DNA of 42,567 bases from DATCZB01 sp035513215 (GTDB lineage: Bacteria; Pseudomonadota; Gammaproteobacteria; Steroidobacterales; Rariloculaceae), in contig DATKCK010000059.1 in the NCBI GenBank assembly GCA_035513215.1, positions 1-42,567 of the forward strand, written 5' to 3'. Below, in pieces: positions 1-7,570 of the stretch. How positions within the stretch are numbered: position 1 is the stretch's first letter; every line of letters starts with the position of its first letter. The notes beneath the pieces are model-generated. The model searched no databases and was not told where the DNA came from. It was given only the letters and a program-made list of their open reading frames with translations. The translations under genes were made by a program, and so were the position numbers.

Positions 1-2
1 GA

Positions 3-305
3 TCTAATCAAGTCGAAGATTCGAGTTTGGGACGTTTCGAACGCTATGTGACCACTGACATTGGGTTAACGGAAGAACAGTACCGGCGATTCAATGTTTA
101 TCTGCGAGCGAAATGTCAGCAGTTGCTAGAGACGATCGATAACTGGTTAGCGACACAAGAAAGAAGGTTAAGCGCCTACAAGGAGCCTGAACGGCTCGCA
201 AAGAAGAAGTTGATGACCGGAATCGGCGTGTTTCACTTCCTCGATGAGGATGAAGGGGAATTTAAGGGGGGAGAAGATGCCGCTATTGAGGAAGAAGATG
301 AATAA
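3..305 (+). CDS. DUF6502-type protein, C-terminal part (partial)
   Basis: The reading frame is open to the left edge of the window, so only the C-terminal 100 residues are present and the real start lies upstream. An in-frame TTG at 27 is an internal codon rather than a convincing start. The visible part is helical and charged (LETIDNWLATQERR) and ends in a GIGVFHF-type motif followed by an acidic tail. This resembles the C-terminal end of DUF6502 proteins as I remember them, where a leucine-rich helix precedes a G-[LI]-G-[IV]-[YF]-x-F ending. The function of that family is not known. The gene overlaps the start of the next gene by 29 bases, which suggests translational coupling. Base composition is lower in GC than the housekeeping genes that follow. 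Confidence 0.55.
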   Translation, partial: SNQVEDSSLGRFERYVTTDIGLTEEQYRRFNVYLRAKCQQLLETIDNWLATQERRLSAYKEPERLAKKKLMTGIGVFHFLDEDEGEFKGGEDAAIEEEDE

Positions 306-786
306 GCGAATCGCAAAGGCGAGGACGAATCAGTGGCGTGCTTCCAGAGCGAGTTGGAGTTTAAGCGTAATTGCTTCGCTGCCATTAGTTCTTGTTTGTA
401 CTACGGCCTTTGCTGACGATAAGACCGAGTCAACATTGGCGTCGATCGCCGGGAGCAGCATCGGCCATTCGATTGCGGGCAGCAGCATCGGTCAGTCGAT
501 CGGGGGCAGTAGCATCGGCGTTCTCAGCAGCGTGTACCTGGTCGGGCGGATAGCCGGAGCGGATGAGTTAGCAGGTACGATTACGGTTGGCGATGTAGTT
601 GTTTACGCGGGTTCTGCCAGCATCTTTGGAACTCCAACAGTCGGGTCTATCGCATTGGTTTCAGGTACATATCCGCAGACCGGGAATCTAGTCATCGCTG
701 ATACGATTGCCAGTTTGTCACTCGAAGAAGGCGCGCTTCCGGACGATGGACTTACGAGCATCGTCGGTAGTAGCAGGTTTTGGTAG
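277..786 (+). CDS. secreted protein with GSSIG tandem repeats, DUF5666-like neighbour of DUF6502
   Basis: I chose ATG 277 because GGGGAGAAG lies just upstream; this gives 169 residues. An earlier in-frame ATG at 244 lies inside the previous gene and would lengthen the basic N-terminus. The basic N-terminus and a hydrophobic stretch (SLSVIASLPLVLVCTTAFA) form a Sec signal peptide with cleavage near AFA-DD. The mature part opens with nearly three copies of a 9-residue unit (SIAGSSIGH/Q). A beta-rich segment follows (VYLVGRIAGADELAGTITVG) that recalls the OB-like DUF5666 domain sometimes found next to DUF6502 genes; that link is from memory and unproven. The motif echoes at the C-terminus as SIVGSSRFW. 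Export is well supported, function unknown. Confidence 0.6.
   Translation: MPLLRKKMNKRIAKARTNQWRASRASWSLSVIASLPLVLVCTTAFADDKTESTLASIAGSSIGHSIAGSSIGQSIGGSSIGVLSSVYLVGRIAGADELAGTITVGDVVVYAGSASIFGTPTVGSIALVSGTYPQTGNLVIADTIASLSLEEGALPDDGLTSIVGSSRFW
442..519 (+). repeat. 27-bp tandem repeat, 2.9 units, in frame
   Basis: Three consecutive units begin at 442, 469 and 496, each starting TCGAT and containing an AGCATCGG core. They encode SIAGSSIGH, SIAGSSIGQ and SIGGSSIG. Units 1 and 2 differ at only a few positions, so the duplication is probably recent. A 27-bp unit keeps the frame, so copy number could vary between strains without breaking the protein. Confidence 0.8.
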
Positions 787-791
787 ACGCG

Positions 792-1628
792 TTAGTCGCT
801 TACGATCGTCACCTCCGCCGCGTCCCGAAGTCCTGTCACATACGCCTCAAGCTTCTGATTTCTAACCGCGGCCTCGAGGTCCTGCCTCACCGACGCTAGG
901 CCGGGGGCAACCTGCTCGGCTTTCTCCTCAACGAGAATGACGTGCCAGCCGAACTGAGTTTCGACTGGCGTGGCGACGAATGCTCCCGATGTGGCGTTGC
1001 GAACTGCTTCGGCGAAAGGATCGACCCAGCCGTCGGCTGAAGACCAGCCGAGATCGCCGCCGTCAGGGGCCGTTGACGTGTCCGTGGAATGCTCGCGCGC
1101 AAGCGCCGCGAAGTCGGCGCCCTGGTCGAGCTGTTCGATGAGATCTGCGGCTTCCGCCTCGGTTTCAACGAGGATGTGACGCACCTTATACTCCGTGGCC
1201 GCCAGGCGCGACAGGTTGGCCTCATATAGATCGCGCAGCTCCGATTCCGTTGGGGGATTCTCCTCGGCAAAACGTTGCGTCATGGTTCGGGCGAGGAGTT
1301 GCAGCCGCTGCAGCTCGAGGTCGGCTGCGATGCGGCGCTCTTCATGCAGGCCCTGCCGCTCGGCTTCATCGGCCAGAACCCGAAGAAGTACGACCTCGTC
1401 GATGAATTCGCGTCTGCCTTCTGGGGTCAGGTAGTCGGCATTCACCTGATAGCCGGTGAGCGTATACAGGCGAAATATCGATTCCGGTATGCGCTCGCCG
1501 TCGACGACAGCCACTTCTCCGGGCCCGAATAGATTGACGGGGTCGCCGGCCTGCTGATCGGAATCCTGGGAGCAACCGACGAACAGGCCGGCGGCGACAA
1601 TAGAGCTCAACAGTCGAAATGCTTTCAT
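792..1628 (-). CDS. PpiC/SurA-type peptidyl-prolyl isomerase lipoprotein
   Basis: From Met at 1628 the protein has 278 residues and begins with a lipoprotein signal (MKAFRLLSSIVAAGLFVGC), the Cys being the lipidation site. A SurA_N-like helical region (about 45-140) precedes a parvulin domain (about 145-245) with the conserved VRHILV, FAALAREHSTD, GGDLGW and FGWHVI motifs. The expected role is folding or chaperoning of exported proteins in the periplasm, anchored to a membrane. The oddity is upstream: there is no stop codon between the BolA domain and this Met, so both lie in one 376-residue frame running from 1922. No strong ribosome binding site precedes Met 1628. A separate start is still favoured, since a lipoprotein signal is useless inside a cytoplasmic protein. 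Confidence 0.8.
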   Translation of the reverse strand: MKAFRLLSSIVAAGLFVGCSQDSDQQAGDPVNLFGPGEVAVVDGERIPESIFRLYTLTGYQVNADYLTPEGRREFIDEVVLLRVLADEAERQGLHEERRIAADLELQRLQLLARTMTQRFAEENPPTESELRDLYEANLSRLAATEYKVRHILVETEAEAADLIEQLDQGADFAALAREHSTDTSTAPDGGDLGWSSADGWVDPFAEAVRNATSGAFVATPVETQFGWHVILVEEKAEQVAPGLASVRQDLEAAVRNQKLEAYVTGLRDAAEVTIVSD

Positions 1629-1922
1629 GGAACCTACCCGGTAGTTCAGATGTTCCGCTTCGCTCGCGGTTGCGTGTACGCTGAGCGCGTGAATGTCGGT
1701 CTTCAGGAGCGGGCGAAGGGCCGCGTAGACCATCCGATGCCGCTCGATCGGTTTTCGCCCCGCGAATCGGGGCGATACGATCCTCACGCGGAAATGCCCG
1801 CGGCCGTCGCGGGCGCCAGGATGACCCTTGTGCTTGTGGCTCTCGTCGATGACCTCGAGTTCGGTCGGGGCGAACGCTGCAATCAGCCGCGCGCGAATCG
1901 CGAGTACGCGGTTTTGAGTCAC
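1629..1922 (-). CDS. bolA: BolA family protein (in frame with the downstream PPIase)
   Basis: Residues 1-90 form a complete BolA domain: ELEVIDESHKHKGH, then GHFRVRIVSPRFAGRKPIERHRMVYAAL and HALSVHAT. BolA proteins act with monothiol glutaredoxins in iron-sulfur trafficking and stress response in the cytoplasm. The start is GTG 1922, and its GTGA overlaps the stop of yciI, as expected for coupled genes. No stop codon follows the domain: translation would run through HLNYRVGS straight into the Met of the PPIase lipoprotein. The end given here is therefore the domain boundary, not a stop. Either the stop was lost and a fusion is made, or one base is missing or wrong: TGA occurs in another frame within the HLN codons (cat-ctg-aac). 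Confidence 0.8.
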
Positions 1923-2218
1923 GGATGCACCTTGAGAAAGGGCTTGATCGCCACGGACTCGAAAACACCCTCGCGTGAGTAAGGGTCGGCGGCGGCCCAG
2001 GCTTCTGCTTCGCTCAACGATTCGAACTCGACGACGATCAGGCTGCCGGTCATTCCCGCGGGGCCGGGATCGGGGCTATCGATGGCCGGCAAGGGTCCCG
2101 CGAGCAGGACACGGCCGTCTTGGATGAGCTGCCGGATGTACTCGAGATGTCTCGGCCGCGTGGCTGCGCGTTGCGAGAGGCTATCGGGCACGTCGGTGCC
2201 GATGATTGCGTAGAACAT
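1919..2218 (-). CDS. yciI: YciI family protein
   Basis: This is a 99-residue protein with the YciI/YCII ferredoxin-like fold: MFYAIIGTDVPDS at the start, R-x-x-H-L-E-Y around residue 24, G-R-V-L-L-A-G-P-L, then AAADPYSREGVFESVAIKPF. The family's conserved His and Asp suggest a small hydrolase or dehydratase-like activity, but substrates are mostly unknown. It sits between yciB and bolA on the same strand, 6 bases after the yciB stop and overlapping bolA by 4 bases, so the four genes probably share a transcript. Confidence 0.9.
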   Translation of the reverse strand: MFYAIIGTDVPDSLSQRAATRPRHLEYIRQLIQDGRVLLAGPLPAIDSPDPGPAGMTGSLIVVEFESLSEAEAWAAADPYSREGVFESVAIKPFLKVHP

Positions 2219-2224
2219 ATCGCC

Positions 2225-2773
2225 TCAGGACTCGTTTTGCGGTTGCTCGGGAAGATGCCTCCAGATCCAGGCCACCGTGATCAACAGGCAAAGTGCGGTA
2301 GAGGCGATGATGCTCGCGAGCTTGAACTTGACCCAGGTCGGCTCGGAGTAGTTATAGACCACATAAAGGTTCGCCGCGCCGAGAAGCGCAAAGTTGGCAA
2401 CCCAGATCCAGTTGAGTTGCCGCCAGACATTCTGGGGCAGTTCGACGGCCTCGCCCATCATGCGCTCGAGCAGCGTCTTGTTGCCGAAATAGCGGGCAGC
2501 GATGAACGCGAGCGCGAACGCCCAGTTCGCGATCGTCGGCTTCCACTGCACGAAGGTGGGATCCCGCAGTACCAGCGTTGCGCCTCCCAGCAGCAAGGCC
2601 GCGCCGCCCGAGATCAGCAGCATCTTGCTGACGGTACGATGCCGGATCCACTGTACGGCGATCTGCAGCCCCATCGCGGCCATTAGCACGGCGGTCGCGA
2701 GATAGATGCTGTCGTAGATGAAGTAGACAGCGAAAAACAGGATGATCGGGAGCAGGTCGATGAGTAGCTGCAT
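2225..2773 (-). CDS. yciB: inner membrane septation protein YciB (IspZ family)
   Basis: This polytopic membrane protein opens with MQLLIDLLPIILFFAVYFIYD, the usual beginning of YciB/IspZ. It continues with about five hydrophobic helices and the conserved GNKTLLERMMG and WVKFKL segments near the end. YciB is linked to septum formation and envelope integrity in enterobacteria. From Met 2773 it has 182 residues, the family's usual length. An in-frame ATG at 2842 would add 23 residues not typical of the family and leave only 11 bases to the divergent yciO start. I prefer 2773, although its ribosome binding site is weak. Confidence 0.85.
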   Translation of the reverse strand: MQLLIDLLPIILFFAVYFIYDSIYLATAVLMAAMGLQIAVQWIRHRTVSKMLLISGGAALLLGGATLVLRDPTFVQWKPTIANWAFALAFIAARYFGNKTLLERMMGEAVELPQNVWRQLNWIWVANFALLGAANLYVVYNYSEPTWVKFKLASIIASTALCLLITVAWIWRHLPEQPQNES

Positions 2774-2853
2774 GTTCTTGAATGCCTGGGGATTGGCCAA
2801 CATCTTATCGTAATCGATGCGCGGACGAGTCGGGACGAACATAGAATCGGCTC

Positions 2854-3474
2854 ATGAACCGCCTCGTCGTGCATCCCGAGAACCCCCAGAGCCGGCTGAT
2901 CGCGCGGGTTGCTGCAGCCTTGCGGCAGGGCGAAGTCATCGTGTATCCGACCGACTCATCCTACGCCCTGGGTTGCGCGCTGGGGGACAAGGCTGCGCTC
3001 GACCGGATCCGGCAGATCCGGCGCACCGAGATCGACCACGATTTCACGCTCGTTTGCCGGGACCTTTCGGAGATTGCGATGTATGCGCGTGTGGATAACT
3101 CGGCTTATCGTCTGCTCAAGTCGCTGACGCCGGGCCCGTACACGTTCATCCTTCGCGCGACGAGCGAGGCACCGAGACGCCTCCAGAACCCGAAACGCAA
3201 GAGCATCGGAATCCGCGTACCGGACAACCGCATCGCGCAGGCGATTCTGGAGGAGCTCGGCGAGCCGCTCATGAGCTCGACGTTGCAGCTTCCGGAGGAC
3301 GATCTGCCGCTGACGGAGCCCGATGATATCGAAGCGCGCCTCGGCAATCGTGTGGATATCATCGTCGACGGCGGCGCCTGCGGAATCGAGCCGACGACGG
3401 TTCTCGACCTCAGCTCGGGCCAGGTTGACGTCGTGAGGCGAGGCAAAGGTTCGGTCGAGAGCTTCAGTCCTTGA
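2854..3474 (+). CDS. yciO: YciO, Sua5/YrdC-family protein
   Basis: A 206-residue YrdC-fold protein, the same length as E. coli YciO. Visible family marks are YPTDSSYALGCALGDKAAL, KSLTPGPYTFIL, RRLQNPKRKSIGIRVP and the SST/TTVLDLS segments that line the ATP/threonylcarbamate cavity in YrdC relatives. YciO is a paralogue of the tRNA threonylcarbamoyl-AMP synthase TsaC. Its own activity is weaker and its role less certain, and it should not be assumed to replace TsaC. It is transcribed divergently from yciB. Confidence 0.88.
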   Translation: MNRLVVHPENPQSRLIARVAAALRQGEVIVYPTDSSYALGCALGDKAALDRIRQIRRTEIDHDFTLVCRDLSEIAMYARVDNSAYRLLKSLTPGPYTFILRATSEAPRRLQNPKRKSIGIRVPDNRIAQAILEELGEPLMSSTLQLPEDDLPLTEPDDIEARLGNRVDIIVDGGACGIEPTTVLDLSSGQVDVVRRGKGSVESFSP

Positions 3475-3502
3475 TCCGACGCAACCACCGAGGGGGGCTG
3501 CG

Positions 3503-3508
3503 TATAAT
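3503..3508 (+). promoter_or_regulatory. consensus -10 box (TATAAT) just before the site-2 protease gene
   Basis: A perfect TATAAT ends 6 bases before the ATG at 3515, so transcription from it would begin at or within a base or two of the start codon. No good -35 element lies 16-18 bases upstream, and the purine run GAGGGGGG is too far from the ATG for a usual ribosome binding site. A leaderless transcript is possible; otherwise the box is fortuitous. Confidence 0.35.
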
Positions 3509-3514
3509 CGCGCG

Positions 3515-4225
3515 ATGGACGGATTCGACAGAGCCTCAGAGCTTTGGGTCTGGGTGGCTCGTCTGCCGCCGCTCATATTCGCGATTACCGTCCACGAAGT
3601 CGCTCATGGCTGGGTCGCGAAGCAGTTCGGCGATCCGACGGCGCAAAATGCCGGCCGCCTGACTCTGAATCCGATCAGGCATATCGATCCAATCGGGACG
3701 ATCGTCGTCCCGATCCTGTTGGCGCTGTTCTCACCGTTCATTCTGGGCTGGGCGAAGCCCGTTCCGGTGGACTTTCGTCGCCTCAACAATCCCCGGCGCG
3801 ACATGATCCTCGTGGCTGCCGCCGGGCCCGCCTCGAATATCGCCATGGCGCTGGTCTGGACCCTGATAATGGTCGTTTCCCTTCTGTATCTCCCGGTCTG
3901 GGGCGGAGGGCAGGCGAACCTGCTGATCGACGACATGGCCAAGTTCGGAATTCTCGTCAATTTGTTCCTCGCGGTATTCAACATGGTGCCGATTCCGCCA
4001 CTCGACGGGGGACGCGTGCTGGCGGGTCTCCTGCCGCCGCCGATGGCGCGAGTTCTTGATACCATCGAACCGTTCGGGATTCTGATCATTATCGGTATCT
4101 TCCTGCTGGACTCCTTTACGAGTGTCGACATTCTTCTGCCATTCGTTCTCGTGCCCGTCGCCGAGCTTCAGAATGTCTTCTATTCGGTCGCCGAATACCT
4201 TCTAATGATGGTCGGAGTTGACTAG
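3515..4225 (+). CDS. site-2 protease family protein (M50 intramembrane metalloprotease)
   Basis: A 236-residue membrane protein with the zinc motif H27-E-V-A-H31-G in its first helix and a second conserved block, NMVPIPPLDGGRVL, which supplies the third metal ligand (Asp). Four to five further hydrophobic segments are present. It lacks the PDZ domains and length of RseP, so it belongs to the short SpoIVFB/Rip-like branch of the M50 family. It should cleave substrates within the membrane; the substrate is unknown. The stop at 4223-4225 abuts the ATG of scpA, and this protease is commonly found directly upstream of scpAB. Confidence 0.88.
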   Translation: MDGFDRASELWVWVARLPPLIFAITVHEVAHGWVAKQFGDPTAQNAGRLTLNPIRHIDPIGTIVVPILLALFSPFILGWAKPVPVDFRRLNNPRRDMILVAAAGPASNIAMALVWTLIMVVSLLYLPVWGGGQANLLIDDMAKFGILVNLFLAVFNMVPIPPLDGGRVLAGLLPPPMARVLDTIEPFGILIIIGIFLLDSFTSVDILLPFVLVPVAELQNVFYSVAEYLLMMVGVD

Positions 4226-5158
4226 ATGCCCGAAAACGCCGACGCCAAACCAAAGCCCGCTCTAAGGCTCATCCACGGCAAGCCGCCGCCGGTCGTCGAT
4301 GAGGCGGGCGCCATCGCGCAGTCGGAGATGCCGTTCGCTATCGTCGAGGGCGAGCCGATCACGGAGCTGCCGCGCGATCTCTACATTCCGCCTCATGCGC
4401 TCGAGGTCTTTCTCGAAGCTTTCGAGGGCCCGCTCGATCTGCTCCTTTATCTCATTCGCCGACAGAACATCAACATCCTCGACATTCCGATCGTCGAGAT
4501 CACGCGCCAGTACGTGCGCTATATCGACCTGATGAACGAGATGCAGTTCGAGCTCGCCGGCGAATACCTGCTGATGGCCGCGACGCTGGCGGAGATCAAG
4601 TCGCGCATGCTGTTGCCGAGATCCCAGGAAGTAGAAGAGGAAGAGATCGATCCGAGGGCCGACCTCGTGCGCCGGCTGCTCGAATACGAACGGTTCAAGC
4701 AAGCGGCCGAGGATATCGACGCGCTCGAGCGTCTCGAGCGCGATAACGTCCTCGCCGGCGCTGACGCGAGCGGCCTGCCGAAGGTCACGAAGCTGCCCGA
4801 CATCACGCTGAAGGAGCTTCTGATCGTTTTCCAGCAGGCGCTCGATCGCTCGAAGATGTTCGCTCATCACCACGTTCAGCGCGAGCCGTTGTCGGTTCGC
4901 GAGCGCATGTCCGAGGTGCTCACGAGTCTAGACGGCGAACGCTACAGGGACTTCACGGACCTGTTCGATCCGACCGAAGGACGTATCGGCGTGACGGTGA
5001 CCTTCCTGGCCCTGCTCGAGCTGCTCAAGGAGTCGCTGATCGATCTCGTTCAGGCCGAGCCTTACGGGCCGATACACGTGCGCGCGGCACAGGCGAGCCG
5101 GCGGGGCGACAGACCCGAGTCGAGTCCGCAGGACTCCGAGTCCACGAAGCACAGTTGA
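4226..5158 (+). CDS. scpA: segregation and condensation protein A
   Basis: ScpA is the kleisin subunit that bridges SMC heads and binds ScpB in chromosome condensation. Residues about 60-110 carry the family signature FEGPLDLLLYLIRRQNINILDIPI, followed by EITRQYVRYI and LVMAATL/IKSRMLLP. The C-terminal winged-helix region (about 230-285) contains VTFLALLELLKESLIDL. The N-terminal 55 residues form an extra, probably disordered extension, making it longer (310 residues) than many homologues. The gene follows the protease without spacing and precedes scpB by 6 bases. No smc gene is visible in the window. Confidence 0.95.
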   Translation: MPENADAKPKPALRLIHGKPPPVVDEAGAIAQSEMPFAIVEGEPITELPRDLYIPPHALEVFLEAFEGPLDLLLYLIRRQNINILDIPIVEITRQYVRYIDLMNEMQFELAGEYLLMAATLAEIKSRMLLPRSQEVEEEEIDPRADLVRRLLEYERFKQAAEDIDALERLERDNVLAGADASGLPKVTKLPDITLKELLIVFQQALDRSKMFAHHHVQREPLSVRERMSEVLTSLDGERYRDFTDLFDPTEGRIGVTVTFLALLELLKESLIDLVQAEPYGPIHVRAAQASRRGDRPESSPQDSESTKHS

Positions 5159-5164
5159 GGAGCC

Positions 5165-5839
5165 ATGGATCCGAAGGCAACCAGGAATATTCTCGAGGCG
5201 GCGCTGCTTGCGGCCAACGCGTCGGTGAGCTTCGATAAGCTCGTCGAGCTTTTCACCGCGCGCGGCGTCGACGTCGACCGTGCCGTTCTGAAGCAGGCGC
5301 TCGCGATGCTCGCAGACGACTATGCCGACCGGGAGATCGAGCTCAAGGAAACGGCGAGCGGGTTCAGGATTCAGGTCAAAAGCTCCGCACGCGAGTGGCT
5401 GCAGCCGCTGTTCGAGGAGCGCGCGCCGCGCTACACGCGCGCTCTGCTCGAGACACTGGCGCTCGTGGCCTACCGCCAGCCGATCACGCGAGCCGAGATA
5501 GAGGAGGTTCGCGGCGTCGCCGTCAGCAGCAACATCATTCGGACGCTGATGGAGCGGGGCTGGATCCGCGTAGTCGGCTACCGCGACGTGCCGGGGCGAC
5601 CTTCGATGCTCGGCACGACGCGAGAGTTTCTCGACTACTTCGGGCTGAAGAAGCTCGACGACCTGCCGCCGTTGTCCGCGGTGCGCGAGCTCGGCCGCGA
5701 CGGGTGGCCGCAGTCGGACTTCGTCGACGAGCTCGAGGCCGTCCTCAGGGAATCGCCGGATCTCGTCATGGACGAGGTCGCCGAGGAAGGAGCGGAGTCT
5801 CCTCCCAATGTCGTCCCGATCCACCAGTCCGAAGCCTAA
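5165..5839 (+). CDS. scpB: segregation and condensation protein B
   Basis: ScpB forms the dimer that binds the ScpA kleisin. The tandem winged-helix core is clear: ILEAALLAANASVSFDKL at the start, ETASGFRIQVKS, then the very conserved SxxxLETLALVAYRQPITRAEIEEVRGV and the GRPSMLGTTREFLDYFGL segment (about residues 135-165). The tail beyond residue 185 is acidic and likely flexible. The start is ATG 5165 after TTGAGGAGCC. The last 32 bases overlap rluB, suggesting coupled translation. Confidence 0.95.
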   Translation: MDPKATRNILEAALLAANASVSFDKLVELFTARGVDVDRAVLKQALAMLADDYADREIELKETASGFRIQVKSSAREWLQPLFEERAPRYTRALLETLALVAYRQPITRAEIEEVRGVAVSSNIIRTLMERGWIRVVGYRDVPGRPSMLGTTREFLDYFGLKKLDDLPPLSAVRELGRDGWPQSDFVDELEAVLRESPDLVMDEVAEEGAESPPNVVPIHQSEA

Positions 5840-6590
5840 GGTCAAGGGCGAGCGCGTACAGAAGGTTCTGGCCGCCACAGGGCTCGCCTCCCGCCGCGAA
5901 ATCGATCGCCTGATCCAGGCCGGCCGCGTTGTCATCGACGGCCGTCCCGCCGTCCCGGGCGACCGTTTGCTCGGCCGCGAGAAGGTCCTGGTCGATGGCC
6001 GCCGCATTCGCCTGACGGGCCGGGAGCGCGCCGCGGACGCCGTGCTCGCCTATCACAAGCCGGTCGGCGAGATCACCGCCAGGCGCGACCCGGAAGGCCG
6101 CAGGACCGTCTTCGAGTCGCTGCCGAGGCCGCGCGGCGGACGCTGGATCACGATCGGCAGGCTCGATATCAATACCTCGGGGCTGCTGCTGTTTACTACC
6201 GATGGCGCGCTTGCCCACAGGCTCATGCATCCGAGCTACGAGATCGAGCGCGAGTACGCCGTGCGCACGCGCGGGTTTCTCAGCGACGCCCAACTGGCCG
6301 ATCTCGTTCGCGGCGTCGTCCTCGACGACGGCAAGGCGCGCTTCGAGCACATAGAGCCGATCGGCGGCGGCAACGCCAACAGCTGGTATCAGGTCACGCT
6401 CGGGGAAGGCCGCAATCGCGAGGTCCGGCGCCTGTTCGAGGCGGTCGGCATCACGGTCAGCCGGCTGATGCGGATTCGTTACGGTCCGATCGAGCTCGGC
6501 CGGATGACGCGCGGCAGCCACCGTCTGCTGGACGAGGCCGAGCGAGCGGCGCTTTACACCGCCGTCGGCGCCACGACCGATCGAGAGTGA
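5808..6590 (+). CDS. rluB: 23S rRNA pseudouridine synthase RluB
   Basis: A 260-residue RsuA/RluB/RluE-type enzyme. An S4 RNA-binding domain (residues about 14-75, RVQKVLAATGLASRREIDRLI) precedes the catalytic domain with the motif GRLDINTSGLLLFTTDG, whose Asp is the catalytic residue. NREVRRLFEAVG and LMRIRYGPIELG follow. RluB makes pseudouridine 2605 in 23S rRNA. The scpB-rluB link is common in proteobacteria. The long basic tail often seen in RluB is absent here, so RluE/RluF-type activity cannot be fully excluded. Confidence 0.9.
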   Translation: MSSRSTSPKPKVKGERVQKVLAATGLASRREIDRLIQAGRVVIDGRPAVPGDRLLGREKVLVDGRRIRLTGRERAADAVLAYHKPVGEITARRDPEGRRTVFESLPRPRGGRWITIGRLDINTSGLLLFTTDGALAHRLMHPSYEIEREYAVRTRGFLSDAQLADLVRGVVLDDGKARFEHIEPIGGGNANSWYQVTLGEGRNREVRRLFEAVGITVSRLMRIRYGPIELGRMTRGSHRLLDEAERAALYTAVGATTDRE

Positions 6591-7261
6591 TACCGATCGC
6601 CGAGGTCTATCGCGCGCTGAACGCCGCGCACGGACCGCAGGAGTGGTGGCCGGCCGAGGAGGGAGCCTTCGAGATCATGGTCGGCGCACTGCTCGTGCAG
6701 CGAACGACCTGGCGCAGCGCGGAAACGGCGATCGCCGCTTTGAAGGCGCAGGGGCTCGTCGATCCCGGGCGGTTGCGAGGCGCCGATCTTGCCGTCATCG
6801 AAACCTGTATCAAGAGTGCCGGTTTCTATCGGACCAAGGCGGCGCGGCTCCGAAACCTCGCGACGTTCGTCACGGAGCACGGCGGCGTCGGCACGCTCGC
6901 GGCAAGGCCGACGCCGGAGCTCAGGGCACTGCTGCTCGGGCTCGACGGCGTCGGCCCCGAGACGGCGGACGCCATTCTGCTCTATGCCTTCGAACGGCCC
7001 GCGGTCGTCGTCGACGCTTACCTGCGCCGTCTCGTGCAGCGGCTGGCGGGGGGCGCGAGCACCCCGCAGGACATGCGGTTGCGGGCGTGGGTCGAGGACG
7101 GCATCGCCGGGGTGACCGATCTCAACGAGTTCCATGCGCTCGTCGTCGCGCACGGCAAGCAGGTCTGCCGTCCCGAGCCGCGTTGCGGCGAGTGCCCGAT
7201 CGGCAGCCGCTGCCGGACGGGCCGCAGGGCCTCCCGGTCGGGCAGCAGCGTATCGGGCTAG
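6587..7261 (+). CDS. HhH-GPD base-excision DNA glycosylase, MagIII-like with Fe-S cluster cysteines
   Basis: The start is GTG 6587 overlapping the rluB stop. The 224-residue protein has the endonuclease III fold: a helix-hairpin-helix LDGVGPETADAIL (119-131) and the catalytic Asp in VVDAYLRR (D143). The Lys that makes Nth a bifunctional AP lyase is replaced by Glu125, as in the monofunctional 3-methyladenine glycosylase MagIII and its relatives. Near the C-terminus C194, C200, C203 and C209 should ligate a [4Fe-4S] cluster, with spacing C-x5-C-x2-C-x5-C instead of the usual x6 first gap. I expect removal of alkylated or mismatched bases without strand cleavage. Confidence 0.8.
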   Translation: MIPIAEVYRALNAAHGPQEWWPAEEGAFEIMVGALLVQRTTWRSAETAIAALKAQGLVDPGRLRGADLAVIETCIKSAGFYRTKAARLRNLATFVTEHGGVGTLAARPTPELRALLLGLDGVGPETADAILLYAFERPAVVVDAYLRRLVQRLAGGASTPQDMRLRAWVEDGIAGVTDLNEFHALVVAHGKQVCRPEPRCGECPIGSRCRTGRRASRSGSSVSG

Positions 7262-7518
7262 ATGCCGAGCTTCGCCAGCGCGTCAGTGACCTCGCTCAGA
7301 AGCCGGGCGAAGACCGGATGCCTGGCTTCGAAGCCGAGCGCGATCTCCTCGATGCTCTTTCGCGCCTCGTGCACGTCCGCCTCGGGCTCCTTGAGCACCT
7401 TCTCGATCGTGTCGGCGGCTTCGCTGAGCTGGCGGCGCGTCTCGTTATCGAGACTGATCGGATCGTCGAGCTGATCGCGAAGGCTCCGGAGGCTGCGTTT
7501 AAGGATTTTCTTCGGCAT
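7258..7518 (-). CDS. DUF4404 family protein
   Basis: A small 86-residue, wholly helical and charged protein, with LRSLRDQLDD near the start and HEARKSIEEIALGFEARHPVFARLLSEVTDALAKLGI at the end. The AxxFExxHPxLAxxLxxLxxxLxxMGI-like ending matches the DUF4404 family, whose function is unknown. It is convergent with the DNA glycosylase gene, overlapping its end by 4 bases. Confidence 0.75.
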   Translation of the reverse strand: MPKKILKRSLRSLRDQLDDPISLDNETRRQLSEAADTIEKVLKEPEADVHEARKSIEEIALGFEARHPVFARLLSEVTDALAKLGI

Positions 7519-7570
7519 CGGCGAGGAATCCTATCACGCGGGTGGGGCAGGCTCCGGGCTCGCCGCAGGC

